From assembly GCF_036248255.1 (NCBI RefSeq), contig NZ_CP109178.1, positions 4,588,001 to 4,652,000 of the forward strand: a stretch of 64,000 nucleotides of DNA, given 5' to 3'. The notes under the pieces were generated by a model. That model was not told the DNA's origin and searched no databases. It worked only from the letters and a program-made list of their open reading frames with translations. The translations under genes and the position numbers were made by a program. This DNA comes from Streptomyces sp. NBC_01717 (GTDB lineage: Bacteria > Actinomycetota > Actinomycetes > Streptomycetales > Streptomycetaceae). This document shows positions 35,705 to 44,806 of this stretch, piece by piece (within the stretch, counting starts at the first letter, position 1; every line of letters starts with the position of its first letter).

Positions 35705-36070
35705 ATGGCACTGTTCGGGAACGCGCACACCATCGATACGGCGACGGCGCAGCAGGACTTCGCGCGGCTGCTGGGCCAGGGCGAGCAGGTGCACGCCGCG
35801 TACCTGCTGATACGCGACACCATCCTCTTCACCGACCGGCGTCTCCTCCTCGTCGACAAGCAGGGGATCACCGGCAAGAAGGTGGAGTACCACTCCGTGC
35901 CGTACCGGAGCATCACGCATTTCGCCGTGGAGACCGCCGGCACGTTCGACCTCGACGCGGAGCTCAAGATCTGGGTCTCGGGCACCTCGTTGCCGATCCA
36001 GAAGACCTTCACCAAGGGTGTCGACATCTACGAGGTGCAGGCGATCCTCACCCAGTTCGTGGCGAAGTAG
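35705..36070 (+). CDS. PH-domain protein (bacterial PH_1 type)
   Basis: This 121-residue protein is a single bacterial PH domain with HAAYLLIRDTILFTDRRLLL, the VEYHSVPYRSITHFAVETAG strands and a C-terminal helix KGVDIYEVQAILTQFV. Similar small proteins (YvbH-like) occur in many bacteria without a known role. GGGGGGCC precedes the ATG by a few bases. It is monocistronic, and its 3' end converges on the tripeptidyl aminopeptidase gene with only 36 bases between them. Confidence 0.85.
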   Translation: MALFGNAHTIDTATAQQDFARLLGQGEQVHAAYLLIRDTILFTDRRLLLVDKQGITGKKVEYHSVPYRSITHFAVETAGTFDLDAELKIWVSGTSLPIQKTFTKGVDIYEVQAILTQFVAK

Positions 36071-36106
36071 GGTCCCGCCGGCTGCGCGGGCGGCTGCTCG
36101 GTCCAT

Positions 36107-37624
36107 TCAGTCCGCGCAGTACGCGTCCTCCGCCGGGCGCGCCCCCGTCGTGAGGAACTCGGTGACCTTGCCCGTGCCGCACGCGTTGCCGTTGCCCAGG
36201 TAGACGCCGTGCCCCCCGTGGTCGACCGTGACTAGCCGCGCACGGTCGCCCAGGGCCTCACGCATCTTCAGCGCGCCGAAGTACGGGGTCGCGGGGTCCC
36301 GGAGGTTCTGGATCATCAGGATGTCGGACGGGCCCTCCGAGGTGATCTTGGTCGGCTTCTCGGCGGGTGCGTCCTTCCAGAACGCACAGGGCGTGATGTT
36401 GGCCGGCATCCCGGCCGTCAGCGGGTGACGCTCCCGGTCCGCGGCCACCGCCCTCCGGTACGAGGAGACGGATGCCGGCCAGCGCACGTCGTTGCAGATG
36501 ACAGCCACCATGACCGCGGCGTCCTGGTCCGGCAGCGGGTTCGCGAGATCGGCCGGGAGAACCGGTGTGGCGGCCGGGTCCTGGGCCGCCAGGACGAGCC
36601 GGGCCGTCTGCTCGAACGAGGCGTCGCTGTAGAGAGCGCTCTGCAGCGCCTGCCGCAGCCGGTTGCCGGTCAGCGCGACGCCCGCCGTGGTCGTCGCCTT
36701 CGGCTCTCGGTCCAGCTCCGCCGCCACGGAGAGGAACAACGGCCGTACGTCCTCGGCCCGTCGGGCAAGTCGCAGCCCCTTGGCCTCCTGCGCCGGATCC
36801 GACGCCCAGGCCGCGAAGTCCCGGAAGCGGTCGTCCGCCGCCTGCGACATGTTGGCCAGCCAGCCGCGCGCGACCCGGGCCGGGTCGGGGTCCCCGCTGC
36901 TGTCCAGCACCCAACGGTCCGTGTGCTGCGGGTACTTCTGCGCGTACACGGCACCCACGTACGTACCGTACGAGACCCCCCACGCCGACAGTTTCTCCTC
37001 GCCCAGCGCCTGCCGGAAGCGGTCGATGTCGCGCACCTCGTTCGCCGTGGTGAAGCTGCGGAGCACGGCGCCCCCGTTGCGTGCGCAGGCCTCGGCGGTA
37101 CGCCGGGACCGGGCGACGTTCTCCGTGATGTCACCGCCCGGCTCCGGCCAGGAGCGCAGGCTCGTCATGTACCGGTCGCCCTCGTCGAGCCCGCAGTTCG
37201 CCCGCGTACTGCCGCCGGTCCCGCGCGGATCGAGGCCGACCAGGTCGTACGCCCCCGCCATTTCCCTCTGCAGTGCCGCCCCCTTCTGCGTCAGCCGCTG
37301 CACCCCGGCGCTGCCCGGGCCGCCGGGGATCACGATCAACGTGCCGCGCCTCGCCTCGGGACGGTCACTGCGCAGACGGGAGACGGCGAGGGTGAGCTGC
37401 GGACCGGCCGGGTCGGCGTAGTCGAGCGGTACGGGCAGGTCGGCGCACTCCTGCCCGGCGGGTCCGCCGGGCCGGTCGCAGGGCCGCCAGGTGAGGGCGG
37501 GGACAGAAGTGCCGGACTTCGCCGGTGCGGCCTGGGCCGTCGGGGCGGTGGCCGCTGTCAGGGACGTGGCGACGGCGGTCGCGGAGAGCACGAGAAGCAG
37601 GGCCCGATTGCCGTAAGTGGTCAT
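36107..37624 (-). CDS. Secreted tripeptidyl aminopeptidase (alpha/beta hydrolase)
   Basis: This 505-residue exported serine peptidase of the Streptomyces Tap/SlpD/SlpE type has a signal peptide (about residues 1-32, ending AQAA). Oxyanion loop GGPGSAG (101-107), nucleophile Ser218 in GVSYGTYVG, Asp in QNLRDPATP and His in VDHGGHGVY complete the triad. A TAP-like C-terminal domain holds the last two. It removes tripeptides from the N-terminus of extracellular peptides. ATG 37624 begins the signal peptide; an in-frame ATG at 37660 would only lengthen it. A hairpin lies upstream. Confidence 0.9.
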   Translation of the reverse strand: MTTYGNRALLLVLSATAVATSLTAATAPTAQAAPAKSGTSVPALTWRPCDRPGGPAGQECADLPVPLDYADPAGPQLTLAVSRLRSDRPEARRGTLIVIPGGPGSAGVQRLTQKGAALQREMAGAYDLVGLDPRGTGGSTRANCGLDEGDRYMTSLRSWPEPGGDITENVARSRRTAEACARNGGAVLRSFTTANEVRDIDRFRQALGEEKLSAWGVSYGTYVGAVYAQKYPQHTDRWVLDSSGDPDPARVARGWLANMSQAADDRFRDFAAWASDPAQEAKGLRLARRAEDVRPLFLSVAAELDREPKATTTAGVALTGNRLRQALQSALYSDASFEQTARLVLAAQDPAATPVLPADLANPLPDQDAAVMVAVICNDVRWPASVSSYRRAVAADRERHPLTAGMPANITPCAFWKDAPAEKPTKITSEGPSDILMIQNLRDPATPYFGALKMREALGDRARLVTVDHGGHGVYLGNGNACGTGKVTEFLTTGARPAEDAYCAD

Positions 37625-37690
37625 GGGACAAGGCTTGTTGAGCGGAATCCCCTTTCCCATCCGGCAGGCGTCACGGCTCCGGTGGGGGTA

Positions 37691-37710
37691 GCCCCCGAGG
37701 TTTCGGGGGC
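37691..37710 (-). terminator. Small hairpin between Ppm synthase and peptidase genes
   Basis: GCCCCCGA (37691-37698) pairs with TCGGGGGC (37703-37710) over a four-base loop. It lies about 110 bases after the minus-strand glycosyltransferase gene and before the peptidase gene on the same strand, so it may separate their transcripts. Confidence 0.45.
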
Positions 37711-37820
37711 GGTCACCCGAGTGCCGGACCGGGCCGCGGGGCGGGAAGGCCCGGCGCCCACCGGTAGCCAGGGCAGCGGGACGATCCACCACGTGCGGCC
37801 GCCCGGAGAGCGATCCGAAG

Positions 37821-38564
37821 TCAGCCGTTCCTCCTGCCGAACAGCAGCTTCCACGGTGCGATCGCCGACTCGATCTGTACGCGCAGCCCGAGCTTCGATT
37901 CGCCGTTGACCCGCTCTTCGAATCTGATCGGCACCTCGACGATTCCCAGTCCGCGCCTGACCGTCCGATAGTTCATCTCCACCTGGAAGGAATATCCGTT
38001 GCTGCGGATGGACGGCAGATCGATCGCCTTCAGGGCGTCCGCCCGCCATGCCTTGAAACCGGCCGTGGCATCCTTCACGTGCAGCCGCAGAATCGCGTTG
38101 ACGTAGAAATTCGCCCAGGCGGAGAGCGCCTTGCGGTGCCAAGGCCACTCGGTCGCGAGAGAACCGCCCTCCACATAACGGGAGCCGATCACGACGGCGG
38201 CATCGTCGGCGAAGAGTTTCTCGACCATGAGCGGGACCACCGAGGCCGGGTGGGAGAGGTCGGCATCCATCTGAATGACGACGTCCGCTTCTTCTTCGAG
38301 CGCGCGTGTCATACCGGCGACATACGCGCGGCCGAGCCCGTTCTTCTCCGTCCGGTGCAGAACGCCGACCATGCCCGAGGTCTCGGTCGCGAGCCGGTCC
38401 GCGACTTCGCCCGTGCCGTCGGGCGAATTGTCGTCCACCACAAGAATATGCAGGTTCGGTACGTGCAGATCCGTGAGCAGATCGACGAGGATGGGCAGGT
38501 TCGTCCGCTCGTTGTAGGTGGGGACGACCACCACGACCTTCGGGGAAGTCTTCTCCACGACCAT
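37821..38564 (-). CDS. Polyprenol-phosphate mannose synthase
   Basis: This 247-residue GT2 enzyme of the dolichol-phosphate mannose synthase group has VVVVPTYNERTNLPILV, LVVDDNSPDGTGEVAD (sugar-nucleotide site), QMDADLSHP (metal-binding DxD) and GYSFQVEMNYRTVRRG. It transfers mannose from GDP-mannose to polyprenol phosphate at the inner face of the membrane. The lipid-linked mannose then feeds protein O-mannosylation or glycolipid synthesis. The divergent neighbour is a membrane glycosyltransferase that probably uses the product. The ATG at 38564 begins the conserved region. Confidence 0.9.
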   Translation of the reverse strand: MVVEKTSPKVVVVVPTYNERTNLPILVDLLTDLHVPNLHILVVDDNSPDGTGEVADRLATETSGMVGVLHRTEKNGLGRAYVAGMTRALEEEADVVIQMDADLSHPASVVPLMVEKLFADDAAVVIGSRYVEGGSLATEWPWHRKALSAWANFYVNAILRLHVKDATAGFKAWRADALKAIDLPSIRSNGYSFQVEMNYRTVRRGLGIVEVPIRFEERVNGESKLGLRVQIESAIAPWKLLFGRRNG

Positions 38565-38878
38565 TCCCTTGCGCTCTCAGGCATTTGCTGGTGATTCACG
38601 CTCTTGATCCGCGCGAGCCTAGCAGTCGGGAACGGCGCCTCTGCGAGTCATCCGGACAGTTATGCGCATCGCACCGGCCGCCCGTCCGCAAGCTCCCTGC
38701 CGCCCGCCGAGGAGATACGGGTCCGGCAGAAGTCGATACGCGAGCACGCCGTTGTTCCAAGGGTCCGAATCGATGAAAAAGGCCGTCGCGTTTCCGCACC
38801 CGCGTGCGGGAACATCGCTGACTCTTCCCGGACTTCACGGGTGTTGGGTACGCTGACGGGCGCGCAGACCCGGGTCCG

Positions 38879-40465
38879 TTGCACCCTTTCGCCGCCGAAT
38901 CGGAGTGCGCCATCAACCTTCCGCAGACTCCGGCCGCTTTGCACGCGACGCGCCGTCCCGAGAGGCGTCACGAACCAGGTCCGGAACGGGGCTCCGCACC
39001 ACTGTCCCGATACCGGGCCGGCCTATTGCCCGCGCTGCTGGCACTGCTGATGGGCCTTTGGGGGATCCGTCGCGAAAACTCCATGTGGCGCGACGAGTCG
39101 GTGACGTACCAGGTCGCCCATAGAAGCCTCTCCGAGATCTGGCATCTGCTCGGCAATGCCGATGCGGTGCACGGCCTCTACTACTTCCTCATGCACGCGC
39201 TGTTCGCCGTGGGGGGCGACAGCCTCGTGACACTCAGGCTCCCGTCGGTGCTCGCGACTTCCGTCTCCGCCTTTCTGGTGGCGGCGACCGGAAACCGCCT
39301 CGTGGGCCCCCGTGCCGGACTCATCGGCGGTCTCACCTTCGCTCTCCTGCCCATGGTCCAGATGTACGCGCAGGAGGGCCGCTCCTACGCCATGGTGTGC
39401 GCGCTCATCGCCCTCTCCACCTATCTGCTCGTCGGCGCCGTCGACAATTCCTCCCACCGGCGCTGGACCGCGTACGCACTCACCGTCGTCGCCGCCGGAT
39501 GGCTCCACGAATTCGCGGTCCTCGCCCTGCCCGCCCACGGCCTGACGCTGTACCTCTCGCGGCTGCCCCGTGCGCTGATGCGGTCCTGGGCGGTCGCCGC
39601 AGGGCTGTCCGTGGTCGCGGTCGCCCCGCTCGCCCTGCGGTCCGCGGGCCAGTCGGGGCAGGTCTCCTGGATCGGGTGGCCGCATCCGGGCGAATGGCTC
39701 GTCGTCGCGGCCGTCACCCTCGTCGGCGTGCTCTGCGCCGGGTACGCGACGAGGCCGGCGGAACCGGCCTCGGGTACGAGGGCTCGGGCGGGCGTGCTCC
39801 GTCTGGTCAGGCTGGCCCTCCCGCTGCTGATCGCGCCCACGGCCACGCTCCTCCTCGCCTCCCTCTACGACCCGATGTACCTGGACCGCTACGTCCTCTA
39901 CTCCCAGCTCGCCCTGGCCCTGCTCATCGGTGTGGCCGTGGACCGGCTGTGGGACACCGCGGGACGGACCGCCCGGCCGACGGCGTCCCGGTCACGGGCC
40001 GTGGTGTTCGGCACCGCGGCGGCCGGTGTGGTCGTCGCTCTCCTCCCGGTGACACTCCAGATGCGCACCCCGGACAGCCGCAAGGACGACGTCACCGCGA
40101 TCGCCGCCCAGGTGCGGACCATGGCGTCGGACGACGCCGGTGTGCTCTTCATGCCGGCACGACGGAGGGAATGGGCCCTCTCCTACCCGGACGATTTCCG
40201 GGGCCTGGCCGATCTGGCCCTGCAGCGGGGCCCGAAGGCCGACAACACGCTTGAAGGCACCGAGTTCCCCGCCGACCGGATCCGGGTCCGGCTGCGCGCG
40301 TTCGACCGGATCGTGGCGCTCACCGATCCGCCGGGGCAGCCGGAGGACGCGTTTCCCGAGGAGGCGGTCAAGCGGGACATCCTGCGGCAGGAATTCGTCG
40401 TCTGCCGCCGCGTGCAGGCCAAGGGTGGCCAGGTCACGCTGTACGCGCGGCCGGGCAGGTGCTGA
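38879..40465 (+). CDS. GT39-like membrane glycosyltransferase
   Basis: This protein of about 528 residues has roughly ten membrane helices and the early acidic loop WRDESVTYQVAHRS (near residues 70-84). This matches the catalytic region of GT-C polyprenol-phosphate sugar transferases of the PMT/ArnT type. LHEFAVLAL and YLDRYVLYSQLALALL are further family-like segments. The C-terminal 100 residues are soluble. It probably moves mannose from polyprenol-phosphate mannose to an outside acceptor, in line with the divergent Ppm gene. The start is uncertain: TTG 38879 is the only in-frame candidate that I find before the helices. Confidence 0.8.
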   Translation: MHPFAAESECAINLPQTPAALHATRRPERRHEPGPERGSAPLSRYRAGLLPALLALLMGLWGIRRENSMWRDESVTYQVAHRSLSEIWHLLGNADAVHGLYYFLMHALFAVGGDSLVTLRLPSVLATSVSAFLVAATGNRLVGPRAGLIGGLTFALLPMVQMYAQEGRSYAMVCALIALSTYLLVGAVDNSSHRRWTAYALTVVAAGWLHEFAVLALPAHGLTLYLSRLPRALMRSWAVAAGLSVVAVAPLALRSAGQSGQVSWIGWPHPGEWLVVAAVTLVGVLCAGYATRPAEPASGTRARAGVLRLVRLALPLLIAPTATLLLASLYDPMYLDRYVLYSQLALALLIGVAVDRLWDTAGRTARPTASRSRAVVFGTAAAGVVVALLPVTLQMRTPDSRKDDVTAIAAQVRTMASDDAGVLFMPARRREWALSYPDDFRGLADLALQRGPKADNTLEGTEFPADRIRVRLRAFDRIVALTDPPGQPEDAFPEEAVKRDILRQEFVVCRRVQAKGGQVTLYARPGRC

Positions 40466-40686
40466 CCCGGCCGCGCCCGGCCACGCGCCGGTCATCCGGC
40501 GCCTCTGCGCCGGGCGGGGCGCACACGCGGACGATACGCTGGTGCGAGCAGGGACTGTGATGGTGACTGACGGTTGCTGCGCGGCGGTGGGGCCCGCCGT
40601 ACCCGAACCGCGGCAGCAGTGCCGCCAACGGTCCCTACTTGCGATGGAGTGTGCCCGCGTACGGGCACCCGGCAGGTAGGAGACGT

Positions 40687-41241
40687 ATGCCCATGGGAGC
40701 CCAGCAGCCCCACATGTCCCCCGTACCCACAGGGTCCTGGGGATCCGCGGCGGATGAACCCGACGACGCCGAGGCCGCCATGTCCGTACCCGAGCAACGG
40801 GCCGAGCGGTCAGGGCGGCGGTGGTCCGGACGGCGGTCGTCCGGCGGGCAGTGGCCCGTCGTCGCCGTCGTCGCCCTCGGTGGTGTGCTCGGGGCGTGCG
40901 GCCGTTACGGGGCTTCGCTGATCTGGACGACTCCGCCGGGCGGCTTCCCCTGGACGACGCTGCTGGTGAATGTCATCGGGTGTGCGGTGATCGGCGTGTT
41001 CATGGCGATCATCAGCGATATCCGGTCGGTGCACCGGCTGGTGCGGCCCTTCTTCGGTACGGGGGTGCTGGGCGGGTTCACCACGTTCTCCACGTACGCC
41101 GTGGACATCGAGCGGCTCGTGGACGCCGGCCGGGCCGGTACAGGTATCGCGTATCTCGGGCTGACCCTGCTGGCGGCGCTGGCCGCGGTGTGGAGTGCGG
41201 TGTGGCTGACGCGCCGCGTGCTGGCGTGGAGGCAGCCATGA
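40687..41241 (+). CDS. crcB: Fluoride channel CrcB/Fluc, first copy
   Basis: This 184-residue membrane protein of the Fluc family has [16 protein letters not shown] at the start of the fold, [19 protein letters not shown] (pore Asn) and [19 protein letters not shown] (central FTTFS motif). It has an extra N-terminal tail of about 55 residues. It exports fluoride passively. The ATG at 40687 follows TAGGAGA; a second ATG two codons later is possible. The stop overlaps the DUF190 gene (ATGA). Actinobacteria often have two crcB genes whose products form a heterodimer. Confidence 0.93.
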   Translation: MPMGAQQPHMSPVPTGSWGSAADEPDDAEAAMSVPEQRAERSGRRWSGRRSSGGQWPVVAVVALGGVLGACGRYGASLIWTTPPGGFPWTTLLVNVIGCAVIGVFMAIISDIRSVHRLVRPFFGTGVLGGFTTFSTYAVDIERLVDAGRAGTGIAYLGLTLLAALAAVWSAVWLTRRVLAWRQP

Positions 41242-41639
41242 CGAGGAAGGCCGAGGAGACGCACGAGACCGAGGAGAGCAGGGTGACCGGGGAGGCCAGG
41301 GCGACCGAACGGGGTCTGCGCCTGACCGTCCTCATCGGGGAGTCCGACGGCTGGCACCACCGACCCCTCTACGCGGAGATCGTGCACCGGGCACACCGGG
41401 CGGGGCTGGCGGGCGCGAGTGTGTTCCGGGGCATCGAGGGGTTCGGCGCCTCGTCGATGATCCACACCCAGCGGCTGCTGTCGCTGAGCGAGGACCTGCC
41501 GGTGGCCGTCGTGATCGTGGACACGGAGGAGCGGATCCGCGCGTTCCTTCCGCTCGTCGACGAGGTGATCGGGGAAGGCGTGGTGGTCCTGGACGACTGC
41601 GAGGTCATCCACTACCCCGGCCGGAAGGAGAGCCGGTGA
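41238..41639 (+). CDS. DUF190-family protein between crcB genes
   Basis: This 133-residue protein of the DUF190 family has an acidic disordered start (Glu-rich, about residues 1-30). The ferredoxin-like fold follows with [36 protein letters not shown] (conserved RGxxGFG) and a C-terminal strand CEVIHYPG. It resembles PII-like small regulators. Stop-start overlaps on both sides (ATGA and GTGA) fix it in the operon. A role in sensing or adjusting fluoride export is inferred from context; no reaction is known. Confidence 0.9.
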   Translation: MTRKAEETHETEESRVTGEARATERGLRLTVLIGESDGWHHRPLYAEIVHRAHRAGLAGASVFRGIEGFGASSMIHTQRLLSLSEDLPVAVVIVDTEERIRAFLPLVDEVIGEGVVVLDDCEVIHYPGRKESR

Positions 41640-42010
41640 ACTGGCTGCTGGTGATCGCCGGCGCGGCGATCGGCGCACCACTGCGCTATCTGACCGACCG
41701 GGCGGTCCAGTCCCGGCACGACACGGTCTTCCCGTGGGGGACGTTCACGGTCAACGTGGCCGGCTCCCTGGTGCTCGGCCTGCTCACCGGAGCGGTGGCG
41801 GCCGGCGCGGCGTCGTCACAGGTGCAGCTCTTCGTGGGTACGGGGCTCTGCGGGGCGCTGACGACGTACTCGACGTTCAGCTACGAGACGCTGCGACTGG
41901 CGGAGGACGGGGCGAAGTTCTACGCGGCGGCCAATGTCGTGGCGAGCGTGGTGGCGGGGCTGGGCGCGGTGTTCGCGGGGGTCGCGGTCGCCGATGGGCT
42001 GTGGGCGTAG
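41636..42010 (+). CDS. crcB: Fluoride channel CrcB/Fluc, second copy
   Basis: This 124-residue Fluc subunit is shorter than its partner. It has [14 protein letters not shown] (conserved Arg), [19 protein letters not shown] (pore Asn) and [15 protein letters not shown] (central Thr/Ser and Phe residues). It should pair antiparallel with the first CrcB to make the two-pore fluoride channel. The GTG start overlaps the DUF190 stop by four bases. It is the last gene of the operon and ends before a strong terminator shared with the convergent gene. Confidence 0.93.
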   Translation: MNWLLVIAGAAIGAPLRYLTDRAVQSRHDTVFPWGTFTVNVAGSLVLGLLTGAVAAGAASSQVQLFVGTGLCGALTTYSTFSYETLRLAEDGAKFYAAANVVASVVAGLGAVFAGVAVADGLWA

Positions 42011-42035
42011 GTCCGTTCGGGACGCAGGCGCGAAG

Positions 42036-42075
42036 GGGCCGGGGGGCCGGGACGTGCGTCCCGGCCCCCCGGCCC
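42036..42075. terminator. 18-bp stem terminator between convergent operons
   Basis: GGGCCGGGGGGCCGGGAC (42036-42053) pairs perfectly with 42058-42075 around a GTGC loop. It lies between the crcB stop at 42010 and the convergent SCO5918-family stop at 42099, and would serve both. Confidence 0.85.
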
Positions 42076-42098
42076 TCGTGCCTCTCACCCGCCAGGCG

Positions 42099-42407
42099 TC
42101 AGACGGCCGTCGCCGATCCGAGCATCGCCGACGCCGCCTCGAGCGGTGTCGGCGCGGTCGCCGGGACGGGCACGTCCGCGGTACGGCAGGTGAAGCCGAG
42201 ACGGGTCAGCGCGCGGGTCACCTCGCCGGAGGTGAAGTCGCGGCGGTCCTGGCGGGTGATCACCTCGCCGACCTGCTTGACGGGATAGACCCGGCGGCCG
42301 ATGACCACCGAATCACCTGTGACGGGCTCCGGCTTGATGCCCTTCATCGATTCCATGACCTCGCTCTTGAACAGGTCGAAGGGGAAGCGGGCGATGACGC
42401 AGCGCAT
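42099..42407 (-). CDS. SCO5918-family protein, copy B
   Basis: This 102-residue protein begins MRCVIARFPFDLFKSEVMES and is the paralogue of the one at 23619-23927. The core YPVKQVGEVITRQDRRDF is nearly identical; the C-terminal third is more variable and Pro/Ala-rich. It lies 53 bases downstream of the DEAD-box helicase gene on the same strand, so the two are probably co-transcribed. No domain with known function is visible. Context points to a role in cold shock or RNA metabolism. Confidence 0.88.
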   Translation of the reverse strand: MRCVIARFPFDLFKSEVMESMKGIKPEPVTGDSVVIGRRVYPVKQVGEVITRQDRRDFTSGEVTRALTRLGFTCRTADVPVPATAPTPLEAASAMLGSATAV

Positions 42408-42460
42408 AGTGCCTCAACGGGGTTGAAGAGAAGGAACGGGATCAGTGGGCCGAGTCCGGC

Positions 42461-44023
42461 TCAGGCCGCGCGGTTGCCCGAGGACCTGCGCGGCGAACTG
42501 CCGCTCCCCCCGCGGGCCGAGGAGGACGACTGCGACGTGGACGTGCCGGCCGACGCGCGGCGCGCCTGTGACGGGCGGCTGCGGCGGCCACGCGACGACG
42601 CGCCGCTCCTGGCGCGCTCCGTCACCGGTGCCGTGATGGTGACCGGTACACCCGACGGGGCCTGCGCCCCGGTGATCCGGTTCAGTTCGGCCTCGCCGGA
42701 GCGGACCTGGGCGATCTTCGGGGTGATCCCCGCGTCGGCCATCAGGCGGGTCATCTCACGGCGCTGATTGGGCAGCACCAGCGTGACGACGCTGCCGGAC
42801 TCGCCGGCGCGGGCGGTGCGGCCGCCGCGGTGCAGGTAGTCCTTGTGGTCGCTCGGCGGGTCGACGTTGACGACGAGGTCGAGATTGTCGACGTGGATGC
42901 CGCGGGCCGCGACGTTCGTGGCGACCAGCACCGTGACGTGCCCGGTCTTGAACCGCGTCAGGGTGCGGGTGCGCTGCGGCTGCGACTTGCCGCCGTGCAG
43001 CGCGGCAGCCCGTACGCCGCTGTTGAGGAGGTGGTCGGTGAGCTTGTCCACGGCGTGCTTGGTGTCCAGGAACATGATCACCCGGCCGTCGCGCGCCGCG
43101 ATCTCCGTCGTGGTGGCGTACTTGTCGGCGCCGTGGACGTACAGCACGTGGTGCTCCATCGTCGTGACCGCACCGGCCGCCGGGTCGACGGAGTGGACCA
43201 CCGGGTCGTGCAGATAGCGGCGGACCAGCAGGTCGACGTTACGGTCCAGGGTGGCCGAGAACAGCATCCGCTGGCCCTCGGGCGCCACCTGGTCGAGCAG
43301 CTCGGTGACCTGCGGCATGAAGCCCATGTCGGCCATCTGGTCGGCCTCGTCGAGGACGGTGATGGTGACCTGGTCCAGGCGGGCGTCGCCGCGCTCGATG
43401 AGGTCCTTGAGCCGGCCGGGCGTGGCGACGACGACTTCGGCGCCGCCGCGCAGCGCGCCGGCCTGCCGGCCGATCGACATCCCGCCCACGACGGTCGCCA
43501 GGCGCAGCCTCAGCGACTTGGCGTACGGGGTGAGCGCGTCGGTGACCTGCTGGGCCAGCTCCCGGGTGGGGACGAGAACCAGGGCCAGCGGGGAGCGGGG
43601 CTCGGCGCGCCGGCCTGCGGTACGGGCCAGCAGGGCCAGGCCGAAGGCGAGCGTCTTGCCCGAGCCGGTGCGGCCACGGCCGAGGACGTCGCGCCCGGCG
43701 AGCGAGTTGGGCAGCGTGGCCGCCTGGATCGGGAACGGCGTGGTCACGCCCTCGGTGGCGAGCGCCGCCAGCAGGGGCGCGGGCAGGTCCAGATCGGCGA
43801 ACGCCTCGGCGGCGGGCAGCGCGGGGGTGATGGTCTTCGGCAGGGCGAACTCGCCCTGCTTGGCGGCGGGCCGACGGCCGTAACCACCGGAACCGGAACG
43901 CGAACCGGCGCCGGAGCGGCCCGGGGCGCCGTAGCGGCTCTGGCCGCCCTGGCCGCTGCCGGCCTGGGAGCGGAAGCCGCCGCTGCGGGAGTAACGGTCG
44001 TTCGTGCGAGCTGTGCGGTTCAT
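42461..44023 (-). CDS. DEAD-box RNA helicase, cold-shock type
   Basis: This 520-residue helicase starts with a Gly/Ser/Arg-rich tail (1-65). Core motifs follow: TTPFPIQAATLP (Q motif), GRTGSGKT (motif I), PTRELAQQV (Ia), TPGRL, VLDEADQMADMGF (II), FSATL (III), ATNVAARGIHV (V) and HRGGRTARAG (VI). A basic Ser/Arg-rich tail ends the protein, as in DeaD/RhlE-type proteins. It unwinds structured mRNA or rRNA at low temperature. ATG 44023 follows GAGGAAGGG; the upstream extension is not coding. The ribosome site is part of a perfect hairpin. The cold-shock gene lies directly upstream. Confidence 0.93.
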   Translation of the reverse strand: MNRTARTNDRYSRSGGFRSQAGSGQGGQSRYGAPGRSGAGSRSGSGGYGRRPAAKQGEFALPKTITPALPAAEAFADLDLPAPLLAALATEGVTTPFPIQAATLPNSLAGRDVLGRGRTGSGKTLAFGLALLARTAGRRAEPRSPLALVLVPTRELAQQVTDALTPYAKSLRLRLATVVGGMSIGRQAGALRGGAEVVVATPGRLKDLIERGDARLDQVTITVLDEADQMADMGFMPQVTELLDQVAPEGQRMLFSATLDRNVDLLVRRYLHDPVVHSVDPAAGAVTTMEHHVLYVHGADKYATTTEIAARDGRVIMFLDTKHAVDKLTDHLLNSGVRAAALHGGKSQPQRTRTLTRFKTGHVTVLVATNVAARGIHVDNLDLVVNVDPPSDHKDYLHRGGRTARAGESGSVVTLVLPNQRREMTRLMADAGITPKIAQVRSGEAELNRITGAQAPSGVPVTITAPVTERARSGASSRGRRSRPSQARRASAGTSTSQSSSSARGGSGSSPRRSSGNRAA

Positions 44024-44059
44024 GCAGAACCCTTCCTCGATATGGCGCGTATCGAGGAA
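44024..44059 (-). promoter_or_regulatory. Hairpin covering the helicase ribosome site
   Basis: In the mRNA, a perfect 10-bp stem (44050-44059 pairing with 44033-44042, seven-base loop) ends in GAGGAA, the first part of the GAGGAAGGG ribosome site. The ATG is nine bases downstream. The decayed copy keeps the same stem with one G-U pair. A temperature-responsive or protein-controlled translation switch is an inference from this. Confidence 0.6.
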
Positions 44060-44218
44060 TTCGCTGCGGCGGAGCGGCGCAGGAATCGCAAGAACGGGCC
44101 GATGAAATGCGTTGACGAAGCCCGGCTGCGAAGAATGAGCCGTGTCCGACACGGATAAACCGTGTCCGTCACAGGGACTGGGGGGCGGCGCACGGTGGCG
44201 GGCCCGGAAAAAGCAACG

Positions 44219-44254
44219 AGCTGGGGCCCGCACCCCAAGGTGCGGGCCCCAGCT
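44219..44254 (-). terminator. Terminator after cold-shock gene B
   Basis: A perfect 16-bp stem (44219-44234 with 44239-44254, loop CCAA) lies 45 bases beyond the csp stop codon, before the helicase gene. It is the counterpart of the hairpin after copy A, so csp has its own short transcript with possible read-through into the helicase. Confidence 0.85.
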
Positions 44255-44298
44255 GCGCAAGTGCGTGTCAGCGCGTCAGCGCCGGAGCATTCGCAGGA

Positions 44299-44502
44299 TC
44301 ACGCGGGGGTGATGTTCTCCGCCTGCGGGCCCTTCTGGCCCTGCGTGACGTCGAAGTTCACCTTCTGGCCCTCCTGCAGCTCACGGAAGCCGCTTGCGGC
44401 GATGTTCGAGTAGTGGGCGAAGACGTCAGCGCCGCCACCGTCCTGCTCGATGAAGCCGAAGCCCTTTTCCGCGTTGAACCACTTAACGGTGCCAGTAGCC
44501 AT
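44299..44502 (-). CDS. Cold-shock protein, copy B
   Basis: This 67-residue CspA-type OB-fold protein starts [18 protein letters not shown], with RNP1 KGFGFIE and RNP2 VFAHYS. It is almost the same as the copy at 22606-22809. The ATG at 44502 follows AGAAGGAGAC. It sits at the head of the intact module csp-helicase-SCO5918 on the minus strand. It probably acts as an RNA chaperone together with the helicase. Confidence 0.97.
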   Translation of the reverse strand: MATGTVKWFNAEKGFGFIEQDGGGADVFAHYSNIAASGFRELQEGQKVNFDVTQGQKGPQAENITPA

Positions 44503-44760
44503 GTTTTGTCTCCTTCTGGGGCAGTGCCCGGGGATCCGCACTGTGCGGAACCCGCGTCGCCGCGATGATTACCCCGTCCGGAATAAGAATGCCGGAAATA
44601 CAAAAGCGCGCCCACCGGCACATTACGTCGGCGAGAGCACTTGGAGTTTTGGGAACCACAACTGCAACTGAGATCCACACTAGCACGATGGAGCCGTCCG
44701 GGCGCGGCAAGTAATTACACTCCGTCCGGTGTGTCATAAACCCTCATCGCGCATTGGATA
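44503..44760 (-). promoter_or_regulatory. Conserved promoter and 5' leader of cold-shock gene, copy B
   Basis: This region aligns with 22362-22605 along its length, as described for copy A. The -10-like TAGTGT near 44680 corresponds to TACTGT in copy A, which predicts a leader of about 170 bases. The hairpin before the ribosome site is conserved at its core (TCCGCACAGTGCGGA), while the flanking stem differs. Confidence 0.7.
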
Positions 44761-44806
44761 AAATTCTGCGCTTGCGACAGCAGATATTCTGTCCCGCGGA
44801 CCGGTC

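Noticed and set aside
40490-40686. Possible fluoride riboswitch (crcB motif) before the first crcB gene
   Set aside because: The GGCGATG and GCC-TGA core elements and pseudoknot partners are not visible in the right order; only a GATGGTGACTGACGG stretch is vaguely similar.
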